The position numbers and the translations under genes were made by a program. The notes below the pieces were generated by a model. The model was not told the origin of the DNA, ran no database searches, and saw nothing but the letters and a program-made list of their open reading frames with translations. A DNA stretch of 6,653 nucleotides from Butyrivibrio sp. (GTDB taxonomy: Bacteria > Bacillota_A > Clostridia > Lachnospirales > Lachnospiraceae), in the NCBI RefSeq assembly GCF_024699075.1, contig NZ_JAILQF010000219.1, positions 1 through 6,653 of the forward strand. Direction: 5' to 3'. Shown here piece by piece: positions 1 to 5,525 of the stretch; position 1 is the first letter of the stretch, and the number at the start of each line of letters is the position of its first letter.

Positions 1-180
1 TGCAGGCATCTTTGCAGATATTGCTATGCCAACAATGATAACAGGCTTGTTATGGAGAATGCAAAACGTCATGATCCTGACTCGCCATTTCTAATTGGAG
101 GCTATGAAGACGGTGATATCATTCATGAAGTAGAACAAGAATCCTGGATAGATTCGCAGATGTCATTATTTGATCTATAA
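1..180 (+). CDS. DUF1848 family protein, C-terminal fragment
   Basis: Frame 1 is open from the window edge to a TAA at 178-180 and gives 59 residues; the N-terminus lies outside the window. The fragment opens with CRHLCRYCYAN, a CX3CX2C motif followed by YAN, then HDPDSPFLIGG and a final QMSLFDL. As I recall the family, DUF1848 proteins are about 270-310 residues long and carry a CX3CX2C cluster near the C-terminus, followed by DP-SP-L-G and an ending close to Q-SMF or Q-SLF. The cysteines resemble a radical-SAM-type iron-sulfur site, but the family's reaction is not known to me. The family match is strong; the cluster function is inference from the motif. No convincing terminator follows. 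A 6-bp AAAGTC/GACTTT hairpin at 197-219 is weak and overlaps the next promoter. Confidence 0.88.
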   Translation, partial: CRHLCRYCYANNDNRLVMENAKRHDPDSPFLIGGYEDGDIIHEVEQESWIDSQMSLFDL

Positions 181-205
181 TATAACGTAATGGCCCAAAG
201 TCGTT

Positions 206-234
206 TTGATTAGGACTTTTCAACGTCATAATAT
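206..234 (+). promoter_or_regulatory. Promoter of the HPP-like membrane protein gene
   Basis: A -35 TTGATT (206-211) is separated by exactly 17 bases from a -10 TAATAT (229-234). This is a good sigma-A type match and predicts a transcript start near 241, giving a leader of about 60 nt before the ATG at 302. The leader contains GCAAA (242-246), TTTGC (257-261) and a second GCAAA (273-277), so the middle element could pair with either neighbour. Confidence 0.6.
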
Positions 235-301
235 GTAACGAGCAAAAGGCGAAGCGTTTGCGAGTTTGACTTGCAAAAAATAAAGATCAAAGGTGACTTC
301 T

Positions 302-1267
302 ATGAATTTTGTAAGAAAATATCTGCCCTCAGATTTACTTGCTGTAGCTCTTGTAACAGCAATGGTCTTTGCGGCGGAATATCTTGGTGAAAAAGAAATA
401 ATATTCCCTGAAATGGCAGCCTTATCCGTAGGCTATCTTGTAGCTGTAAAGCGAAGCTGGATGGTAAATGGAAGGAGGATGCTTTTTCTTATAACGGCAA
501 GTGCCGTTACAGGCGTCCTTATTGTCAGATATGTAAATATGGGATTATATCCTCAGATTGTGCTGGCATTTATAATAAGTCAGATAGTATTTTTATATTC
601 AGGAACTACTTTTGCTCCCTTTGTTTCTGCAATTGTGCTTCCTGTGATGCTTCAGACTACTAGCTGGGTGTATCCGATTGCAGCATTTATATTAACCTTT
701 ATTTTGGTAATTAGTCATAAGCTGCTTATAAGATGCGGTTTTCGCATTGACGAAGCATATAAGCCTGTGATCCTTAATTCCAAAGACGATCATATCGATC
801 TTGTACTTAGAGTTATAATTGTTGCCATTTTAGGCTTTGCAGCACTTAAATTTGGAATGAAATTTATGATAGCACCGCCTTTGCTTGTGGCATTTACAGA
901 AGTTTCAAGACCTCGTAATCGCACTAGAAATCATCCGGTAAAGGCTGTATCACTTGTCAGCTTATGTGGACTTACAGGAGCGCTTGTAAGATACTTATTT
1001 AATATAAAAATGGGATTATCGCTTACTCTTTGCGCGGTAATAATAATGACTGTATCTCTTTGCATAATACATATCTTTGGTATGTATATGCCCCCTGCAG
1101 CGGCAATTGCAATACTAAGTCTGCTTATACCGGAAGAAGCGGTTATCATGTTTCCGGTTCAGGTATTTGCCGGAATAGCAATAATTATGGCATGTTCAAG
1201 ACTTTTGTTTATGAGAAGGCAGGAGAGAAAATTGCTAGAGCAAGATCACGAACTGGATGCAAAATGA
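302..1267 (+). CDS. HPP family-like integral membrane protein
   Basis: The 321-residue product is almost entirely hydrophobic, with about ten to twelve membrane segments (near residues 11-27, 33-50, 61-76, 84-99, 103-119, 122-141, 167-183, 214-233, 238-259, 262-277 and 281-303). It ends in a charged cytoplasmic tail (RRQERKLLEQDHELDAK). The second half has the HPP-family layout: APPLLVAFTEVSRPRN (191-206), then MYMPPAAAIAILSLLIPEE (261-279), where HPP proteins carry HPPAGAT. The first half seems to repeat this plan, with FPEMAALSVGYL (35-46) and FAPFVSAIVLP (104-114). HPP proteins are membrane proteins; some plant and cyanobacterial members have been linked to nitrite transport, but no substrate can be assigned here. 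I chose ATG 302 because AAAGGTG (288-295) sits 6-8 bases upstream. An in-frame GTG at 293 would lie inside that site. The His of the HPP signature is Met here. Confidence 0.62.
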   Translation: MNFVRKYLPSDLLAVALVTAMVFAAEYLGEKEIIFPEMAALSVGYLVAVKRSWMVNGRRMLFLITASAVTGVLIVRYVNMGLYPQIVLAFIISQIVFLYSGTTFAPFVSAIVLPVMLQTTSWVYPIAAFILTFILVISHKLLIRCGFRIDEAYKPVILNSKDDHIDLVLRVIIVAILGFAALKFGMKFMIAPPLLVAFTEVSRPRNRTRNHPVKAVSLVSLCGLTGALVRYLFNIKMGLSLTLCAVIIMTVSLCIIHIFGMYMPPAAAIAILSLLIPEEAVIMFPVQVFAGIAIIMACSRLLFMRRQERKLLEQDHELDAK

Positions 1268-1325
1268 AACTTCTATATCTGTGACTAGTAATAAGCAATA
1301 TCTGAGAAGAAAAAAATAGCAATAA

Positions 1326-1354
1326 TTGTAAAATGATAATAGGCTTACCATAAT
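1326..1354 (+). promoter_or_regulatory. Candidate promoter of the U32-like gene
   Basis: TTGTAA (1326-1331), a 17-base spacer and CATAAT (1349-1354) form a plausible sigma-A promoter about 100 bases before the ATG at 1455. It overlaps the left arm of the terminator hairpin at 1338-1388. A transcript starting near 1361 would lack that arm and so would not be terminated by it. The -35 is only moderate. Confidence 0.3.
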
Positions 1355-1388
1355 GATTTACTCAATATGGTAATTCTATTATTTTTTT
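1338..1388 (+). terminator. Rho-independent terminator after the HPP-like gene
   Basis: AATAG (1338-1342) pairs with CTATT (1376-1380), and TTACCATA (1345-1352) pairs perfectly with TATGGTAA (1366-1373). A 2-nt internal mismatch separates the two stems and the loop is 13 nt. Seven T residues follow (1382-1388). The stem is AT-rich, so it may be only moderately efficient, but its position between two same-strand genes fits a transcription-unit boundary. Confidence 0.6.
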
Positions 1389-1454
1389 CAGTGAGAGAAG
1401 GCTCCGCTTCTTTAAGTGGGGATTATGACAAACTTGATTTAGGGGGATTTATTT

Positions 1455-2408
1455 ATGGAGGCTTTATTTCATATACCAGGGCTAAGGTATAATTTTCCAC
1501 TTAACATGCTTCTCATAGACATGTTAGAAAGGTTTCCGAAGTATTTCAGAGAAGGTATCAGGATTGCTTCATGTTTTGGCGATTTTCCGGCATCACTTTG
1601 GAGTAGTGGCAGATACAGCGCAGGAGATCAGTGCGCAAGAGAATATGTTACAGGCGTTGTAAGAGCTATTAATGCAAAGAATGTTGCTGTAAGATACACC
1701 TATACCAATCCGTCTATCACAGAAGAAGACCTTGAGAACGAGTACTGCAATTTCTGCCTTGATCAGATCGATACTAAAAAGAAGATGAACGGAGTACTTG
1801 TAGTATCTCCGATACTCGAAGAGTATATAAGAAAGACTCATCCAGACCTTAAGCTCAACAGCTCTACCTGTAAGTGCATCAGAACTATTGACGGTGTCAA
1901 TGAAGAGCTGAAAAAAGACTATAATCTAGTAGTTCTTGATTACAACATGAACAACCATTTTGATGAACTTGAAAAAATCATTGATAAGGAAAGATGCGAA
2001 GTTTTAATAAACGCCTGCTGCATTCCGGACTGCCCAAGAAGAGCAGAGCATTACAGAGTTATAGGTGAGAACAACAGGATCACTTTAGAGAATAGAAAGC
2101 TTCCAAAGGATAAGCAAAAAGCTCTTATTCCATGGGAATGCTCCTACGGCGATAACTCAATGCCGTCCATTACAAGGAAGTACAAAACTCACATAAGCCC
2201 TGATGCAATCTGGGAAAAGTATATTCCAATGGGCTTTAAGAATTTTAAGATCGAAGGAAGAACAGCTAACATCTTTTCTCTTGTAAAGACTTATGCCTAC
2301 TACTTTGCAAAGCCTGAGTACAGGGATGATGTAGAGCTTTTGCTTCTTACAAACCTTGCTGCTAATAAGATTATCAATCTCTCAAGGCCTAAGGCAGTTA
2401 GAGAGTAA
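1455..2408 (+). CDS. U32 peptidase-like, cysteine-rich protein
   Basis: This 317-residue soluble protein has no signal peptide or membrane segment. The ATG at 1455 is supported by AGGGGGA (1441-1447), 7 bases upstream. Near the C-terminus, FKNFKIEGRTANIFSLVKTY (261-280) matches the K-I-E-G-R motif of U32 family proteins, which in relatives reads like KIEGRMKS followed by Y-V. Before it, CEVLINACCIPDCPRRAEHY (181-200) and WECSYG (227-232) offer C188, C189, C193 and C229. U32 relatives such as UbiU, UbiV and the tRNA hydroxylation protein TrhP use four cysteines in comparable regions to hold a [4Fe-4S] cluster, so a cluster is plausible here. Further cysteine pairs occur at C98/C101 and C139/C141. 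The N-terminal SSGRYSAGDQCAREYVTGVV (50-69) I do not recognise. The substrate is unknown, and the family assignment rests on a few motifs only. Confidence 0.5.
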   Translation: MEALFHIPGLRYNFPLNMLLIDMLERFPKYFREGIRIASCFGDFPASLWSSGRYSAGDQCAREYVTGVVRAINAKNVAVRYTYTNPSITEEDLENEYCNFCLDQIDTKKKMNGVLVVSPILEEYIRKTHPDLKLNSSTCKCIRTIDGVNEELKKDYNLVVLDYNMNNHFDELEKIIDKERCEVLINACCIPDCPRRAEHYRVIGENNRITLENRKLPKDKQKALIPWECSYGDNSMPSITRKYKTHISPDAIWEKYIPMGFKNFKIEGRTANIFSLVKTYAYYFAKPEYRDDVELLLLTNLAANKIINLSRPKAVRE

Positions 2409-2442
2409 ATAAGCCAGATCGTCCATATATTAAGGTATCGTC

Positions 2443-2680
2443 CCCCTTCGGATTTGCCGGAGCTGACAGTTCATAATTATTTTACGAATCTTGATAGTTT
2501 TATTAATTCAAGGCATGATATCTGAATATTTATATTCCAGGGTCCGAAACTCGCTGAAGCTCAGACATGCGGACCCTATGCAGAATATAAATATCCAGCT
2601 ATCAAGCTCTTGAATTTAATAAAACTCTCAAAGATGCGTAAATTAATTATGAACTGTCAGCTCCGGCAAATCCTAAGGGG
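2443..2680. repeat. Giant imperfect inverted repeat (about 240-nt hairpin)
   Basis: The left arm (2443-2546) and right arm (2570-2680) are complementary over nearly their full length, about 90 base pairs by hand alignment, with a 23-nt loop (2547-2569). Paired blocks from outside in: CCCCTT (2443-2448) with AAGGGG (2675-2680); a perfect 30-bp block, 2450-2479 with 2644-2673; AGTTTTATT (2496-2504) with 2618-2626; AATTCAAG (2505-2512) with 2609-2616; ATATTTATATTC (2526-2537) with 2583-2594; GGGTCCG (2540-2546) with CGGACCC (2570-2576). The apex can form CTGA-AGC-TCAG (2554-2564). It lies between convergent genes, 34 bp after one stop codon and 8 bp from the other. It could be a MITE, a bidirectional terminator or a structured RNA. 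I see no clear target-site duplication. Confidence 0.9.
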
Positions 2681-2685
2681 TTTTT
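2675..2685 (+). terminator. Outer end of the giant hairpin with T-tract
   Basis: The right arm ends AAGGGG (2675-2680), followed directly by TTTTT (2681-2685). A forward transcript of the U32-like gene would therefore make a very stable hairpin followed by a U-run, as in intrinsic terminators. In the other direction no T-run follows the arm, so termination of the reverse gene here would depend on the hairpin alone. Confidence 0.45.
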
Positions 2686-2688
2686 AAT

Positions 2689-4452
2689 TTATCTAACAAT
2701 TGAATAGATCCTGAATATGCCGGGATCCGCAGCAAGCTTGAATACTGCTTCGTCGCCTTCATAATAGAGCGGTTCTATACGGCTATTCTCCATAGGGAAG
2801 CGCTTTGGAGATGCTTCTAAGGCTTTGGCGCCTGCGACGTGTACGAGTATTTCTTCATGCTGTACGTTGTCCATTACATAAGGATATACGATGAAGAAAT
2901 CGTTGTCGTAGGCAAAGAGGCTGATTCTGGAAGGTCCCTCGAACCATATTCCATTAACAGGAAGTGCCTGTCTTATGCGGCTAAGAACAGGAGATGGCAT
3001 TCTGTAATAATCAGGGAATGCGTCAGGTGCTGCAATAGTCCAGATATGTCCGTCGCAGTAATCATCGCGTAATAGAATTCCAAAGCTTTCTTCATCGCAT
3101 GAAGCCTTGACAACAGCCCATGTAGAGTTGTTTCTAAACTCAGCTACAGGGATAGTTACAGGTTTATCTCCATATGGGAACAAGTATGTTGAGTTTCCAC
3201 TGCTTACTGCGCTTTCAATTCTGTATCTGTTTGCACTTATCTTTCTTCCGCGAAGTCTTATGGATGTAAGGTCATAGCCCTTTTGGGATGCTGCTTCCCA
3301 GAAGCCCGTTGTTACAAGGACGTTGCCGCCCTTTTCTCTAAGGTACTTCTCAAGCTTTTCAATAATATCAGGATCATAAGCTGATGATCTTGTGAGCATG
3401 ATCTGATCTTCTTTGTCCGGAAAATAAGGACTGCATACTATAGGAAGTCCAACCATTCCAAGGAAGTCCTGAATGTTGTCTTCACCCTGGCAGTTATCAG
3501 GCAGATAACAGGTGATTCCAACAGGTCTGCCTGCCTTGTCCATAACATCATCGAGCTTATCAAGCTGGAAGCCAAGAGATGGAGTGAACATGTTGTCATA
3601 TATAGACTGGAAGCAGAAGAGCATAAGCTCTTTAGGTCTTGAGAAAGCAGTAAGATAAGCCTGCTCAAGATAGTGCTCTGTGATATGCATATCAAAAGTA
3701 TCAAACCAGCCGCCGCCGTTGTGACCTGGCCACATATTCTCAAAATAGGTCATGAGGCTGTAGCTAAGATATCTTGGAAGATGCTGATCTGTTGATACAG
3801 GATCTCTTGTCTCAGTACCGGTATAGATGTTGTCAAAAAGCTTTCGCTGTTCCTTGGGATTATATCCTGTTTCCTGATAGCTTTCTGCCCAGTTGGGGTA
3901 TTTGATAGTGATCTTAATGTTTGGATTAGCCTGCCTTGCAGGAGCGATCATATCTTCCTCACTGATCTTTTTTAGAAGATCAAGGCGGTATTCCTGCCAT
4001 CCGCTCTTTATTCCATGAGCCTTGTTATAGGCATTTTTGGCCTTTATGCATTCAGGGCACATACAGTTTGTAAAGAAGAAGTCATCGATTATGAACTCAT
4101 CGAAATGCTCTCCTATAAAGCTGGTAACTTCGCGAAGTTTTGCCCTCATCTTTGAATCGTTGTAGCAGAAGGTATCAAAAAGTCTTGCTTTAGGCTTATC
4201 ACCTTCAGGAGTTGGAATTACAGTAGTGATGCCGCCTGCAACCTTGATATTGTGTCTGTTGAAGACTTTTTTGCACATCTCAACCTGCTCATGTGAAGCC
4301 ATAAGACCGCGCCATGGCTCAAGGTATACCTTATCAAGTCTTATGTGCTTAAGGATAAAAGAAAGCTGTTTCTCAAGTTCTTCTTCTGTAATAGTAGCAG
4401 TTGCCTGAGCTACGAAGTACGTAGTCAGAGTGAAGTTACGATAGTTCCCCAT
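2689..4452 (-). CDS. Glycoside hydrolase-like TIM-barrel protein, cytoplasmic
   Basis: The product has 587 residues and no signal peptide, so it is probably cytoplasmic. The start is supported by GGAAGGAGAT on the reverse strand (4461-4470). Residues 1-300 look like a barrel: strand-like KVYLEPWRG (41-49) and IKVAGGITTVIP (69-80), then DEFIIDDFFFTNCMCPEC (118-135). An acidic pair at a strand end followed by a cysteine cluster recalls glycoside hydrolases of the GH42-like type, where cysteines hold zinc. NIYTGTETRDP (208-218) places E214 as another candidate catalytic acid. Residues 308-400 (RPVGITCYLPDN, then GGNVLVTTGFWE) resemble the glutamine-amidotransferase-like trimerization domain of GH42 enzymes, and the C-terminus looks beta-rich. 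I cannot name the family or substrate; an oligosaccharide-processing role is inference. The gene stands alone with its own promoter and a likely operator. Confidence 0.55.
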   Translation of the reverse strand: MGNYRNFTLTTYFVAQATATITEEELEKQLSFILKHIRLDKVYLEPWRGLMASHEQVEMCKKVFNRHNIKVAGGITTVIPTPEGDKPKARLFDTFCYNDSKMRAKLREVTSFIGEHFDEFIIDDFFFTNCMCPECIKAKNAYNKAHGIKSGWQEYRLDLLKKISEEDMIAPARQANPNIKITIKYPNWAESYQETGYNPKEQRKLFDNIYTGTETRDPVSTDQHLPRYLSYSLMTYFENMWPGHNGGGWFDTFDMHITEHYLEQAYLTAFSRPKELMLFCFQSIYDNMFTPSLGFQLDKLDDVMDKAGRPVGITCYLPDNCQGEDNIQDFLGMVGLPIVCSPYFPDKEDQIMLTRSSAYDPDIIEKLEKYLREKGGNVLVTTGFWEAASQKGYDLTSIRLRGRKISANRYRIESAVSSGNSTYLFPYGDKPVTIPVAEFRNNSTWAVVKASCDEESFGILLRDDYCDGHIWTIAAPDAFPDYYRMPSPVLSRIRQALPVNGIWFEGPSRISLFAYDNDFFIVYPYVMDNVQHEEILVHVAGAKALEASPKRFPMENSRIEPLYYEGDEAVFKLAADPGIFRIYSIVR

Positions 4453-4495
4453 AAAAAAGTATCTCCTTCCTATATATTAAATTCAATTGATATTA

Positions 4496-4524
4496 ATTAT
4501 TACATGTATACTTTATGTATACAA
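4496..4524 (-). promoter_or_regulatory. Promoter of the glycoside hydrolase-like gene
   Basis: On the reverse strand TTGTAT (4519-4524) is followed after 17 bases by AATAAT (4496-4501). A TG one base before the -10 makes it an extended -10 promoter. The predicted start near 4489 gives a leader of about 37 nt ending in a good ribosome binding site. Confidence 0.5.
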
Positions 4525-4646
4525 TATGTTTGACATTAAAAGGAAATTGGGACAGATTCCGTATAAAAAATAAGTTTGCTAAAGATCTCGATTGGGAACC
4601 AGCTAGTACGCAAACGGCGGATTCACTTAAAAAAGTTTTGAAATAA
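4497..4646 (+). pseudogene. 3' remnant of a gene, possibly an epimerase/SDR oxidoreductase
   Basis: One forward frame is open from 4497 to a TAA at 4644-4646. Its last 25 residues contain KFAKDLDWEPASTQTADSLK, which resembles the C-terminal end of NAD-dependent epimerases and SDR-type reductases (a hydrophobic-G/D-W-x-P step, then a T..DSL helix). There is no start codon with a ribosome binding site, and the upstream part runs through the promoter of the reverse gene, so the rest of the gene seems to be missing. A strong terminator stands 40 bases downstream, as expected for a true gene end. The family guess rests on a short stretch; chance openness is possible. Confidence 0.33.
4505..4523. 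promoter_or_regulatory. Palindromic operator candidate TGTATAC-N5-GTATACA
   Basis: A perfect 7-bp inverted repeat with a 5-bp centre (19 bp in all) covers most of the spacer and overlaps the -35 of the reverse promoter. A protein bound here would block RNA polymerase, so repression is the simplest reading. No regulator gene is present in the window, and the regulator family cannot be told from the site. Confidence 0.45.
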
Positions 4647-4686
4647 AAATGCGAAAAATGTTCCAGCATTGAATAAGGAGAAAACT

Positions 4687-4728
4687 AGAGATTTTCTGAG
4701 AATGATTCTTCAGAAAGCCTCTTTTTTT
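4687..4728 (+). terminator. Strong rho-independent terminator
   Basis: AGAG (4687-4690) pairs with CTCT (4719-4722), and TTTCTGA (4693-4699) pairs perfectly with TCAGAAA (4710-4716). A further GAA/TTC pairing lies inside, and T residues run from 4722 to 4728. It follows the gene remnant and would also shield the next genes from read-through. Confidence 0.72.
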
Positions 4729-4854
4729 CAGTGTTCGGATATAGTATCATCAAAGAAATAACTCATCGAAGCCTTGACCCGGCCCTAAGGGCATACCGTA
4801 ACATAACAATCAACGAGAAAGCTGACTGGCAGCAGTGAAAATTATTATGGAGGT

Positions 4855-4975
4855 ATGACTTTTGTCACTTCGTTCCAAAAGTCATGTAAATAGGCCAATT
4901 GAGAACACCTTCGGTGCCTAGCCTATTTAACTACCGATTCACTTTCTTACGAAATCTGCAGCAAATGCAGATTTC
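4855..4975 (+). other. Three tandem perfect-stem hairpins upstream of the HIT gene
   Basis: Hairpin I: ATGACTTTTG (4855-4864) with CAAAAGTCAT (4876-4885), 10 bp and an 11-nt loop. Hairpin II: TAAATAGGC (4887-4895) with GCCTATTTA (4921-4929), 9 bp, enclosing a small CACC-TTC-GGTG hairpin. Hairpin III: GAAATCTGC (4951-4959) with GCAGATTTC (4967-4975), 9 bp and a 7-nt loop. All stems are perfect and all lie within 121 bases, ending 43 bases before the ATG at 5019. None is followed by a T-tract, so they are not ordinary terminators. A structured leader RNA, or operators, fits better. It matches no riboswitch class that I recognise. Confidence 0.55.
4862..4890 (+). promoter_or_regulatory. Candidate promoter of the HIT-NUDIX genes
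   Basis: TTGTCA (4862-4867; five of six consensus bases), 17 bases, then TGTAAA (4885-4890; four of six). If real, the first hairpin (4855-4885) overlaps the -35 and spacer and may act as DNA operator rather than RNA, while the two following hairpins would fall in the transcribed leader of about 120 nt. The -10 is weak. Confidence 0.33.
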
Positions 4976-5018
4976 TATTTCAAGGTTGCGAAAACATATA
5001 CTAATGGGAACTGTTATT

Positions 5019-5525
5019 ATGGAAAAAGAAAACACGCAGCAGATTTATACTGATGAGGCTAATAGCTATGAATACATTGGGTGCTCTATAGCGAAAGGAG
5101 AACTTACTCCACCAGGCGGAACAATCTATGAAAGCCGTAATATTGTACTTGCAGCTGATCCTGAAGTTCCGATACCGGGCTTTTTTATAATAACAGGAAG
5201 AAGGCACGTAAACTCTTTTTCTATGTTGTATAAAGAAGAGTGGATGGAGATGGGTGAAGTTATTTCAAAAGCAGAAAGAGCTATCAAGAATCTCGGACTT
5301 GCTCAGGAGATCACTCTGGTTCAGGAGGAGCGATCTAAGCATTTTCACATCTGGATATTCCCGACTAAGGATTGGATGATAGAAAAGTTTGGAAGAGGAG
5401 TCAGCTGTCTCAGAGACATTTCAAGATATGCTATGGAAAATGCGACTGGGAGCGACTGGGAAGAAGTTGAAGAGGCGGTAAGAGAAATAAGAGCAGAATT
5501 TTATAAGGGGAATTATGAATACTAA
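5019..5525 (+). CDS. HIT-like family protein
   Basis: The 168-residue soluble protein has the HIT fold layout: an N-terminal GGTIYESRNIVLAADPEVPI (33-52), PGFFIITGRRHVNSF (53-67, like the usual PGH-LVIPKRH), a helix (72-93), then TLVQEERSKHFHIWIFP (99-115). HIT proteins use H-x-H-x-H, the middle His being the nucleophile that takes the nucleotidyl group. Here the motif is H108-F-H110-I-W112, so the third His is Trp. The nucleophile position is kept, which favours an active nucleotidyl hydrolase or transferase over a dead copy. I chose ATG 5019, with a weak GGGAA (5006-5010) 8 bases upstream. ATG 5004 and TTG 4899 are also in frame, but the extra codons of the latter run through the hairpin region. 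The stop overlaps the next start, suggesting translational coupling. Confidence 0.7.
   Translation: MEKENTQQIYTDEANSYEYIGCSIAKGELTPPGGTIYESRNIVLAADPEVPIPGFFIITGRRHVNSFSMLYKEEWMEMGEVISKAERAIKNLGLAQEITLVQEERSKHFHIWIFPTKDWMIEKFGRGVSCLRDISRYAMENATGSDWEEVEEAVREIRAEFYKGNYEY
5505..5510 (+). promoter_or_regulatory. Ribosome binding site inside the HIT gene
   Basis: AAGGGG lies 4 bases before the NUDIX ATG at 5515 and inside the last codons of the HIT gene. The short spacing and the 11-bp gene overlap suggest re-initiation by ribosomes finishing the HIT gene. It decides the NUDIX start over the in-frame ATG at 5578, which has no such site. Confidence 0.55.

Noticed and set aside
197..219. AAAGTC/GACTTT hairpin after the DUF1848 gene as terminator
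   Set aside because: The stem is 6 bp with only TTTT beyond it, and it overlaps the better supported promoter at 206-234.
293..301. GTG at 293 as start of the membrane protein
   Set aside because: This GTG is part of the AAAGGTG ribosome binding site for the ATG at 302, so it is unlikely to be the start.
931..1149. Reverse open frame within the membrane protein gene, and the +1 frame at 1030-1284
   Set aside because: Both are antisense or out-of-frame shadows of a clear coding region.
2443..2680. Giant hairpin as a retron, CRISPR or insertion sequence
   Set aside because: There is no reverse transcriptase, cas gene or transposase in the window, no repeat-spacer periodicity, and no visible target-site duplication.
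3438..3743. 101-codon open frame inside the reverse-strand gene, other frame
   Set aside because: It lies wholly inside the larger gene, has no ribosome binding site and gives low-complexity Leu/Ser-rich protein, so it is a shadow frame.
4782..4792. GCCC-TAA-GGGC palindrome next to TTGACC as a promoter-operator
   Set aside because: No acceptable -10 lies 16-18 bases after TTGACC (4774-4779), and the palindrome is too short to weigh.
4731..4838. Short open frame ending SLDPALRAYRNITINEKADW-QQ
   Set aside because: It reads somewhat like protein, but its GTG start lies at the end of the terminator without a ribosome binding site, it is only 35 codons, and I recognise no family. It might be a remnant.
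4997..5002. TATACT as -10 for the HIT gene
   Set aside because: No matching -35 is present, and the start would be only about ten bases before the ATG.
4899..5018. TTG-initiated N-terminal extension of the HIT protein
   Set aside because: The added 40 residues translate the hairpin sequences, look non-natural for a HIT domain, and no ribosome binding site precedes 4899.
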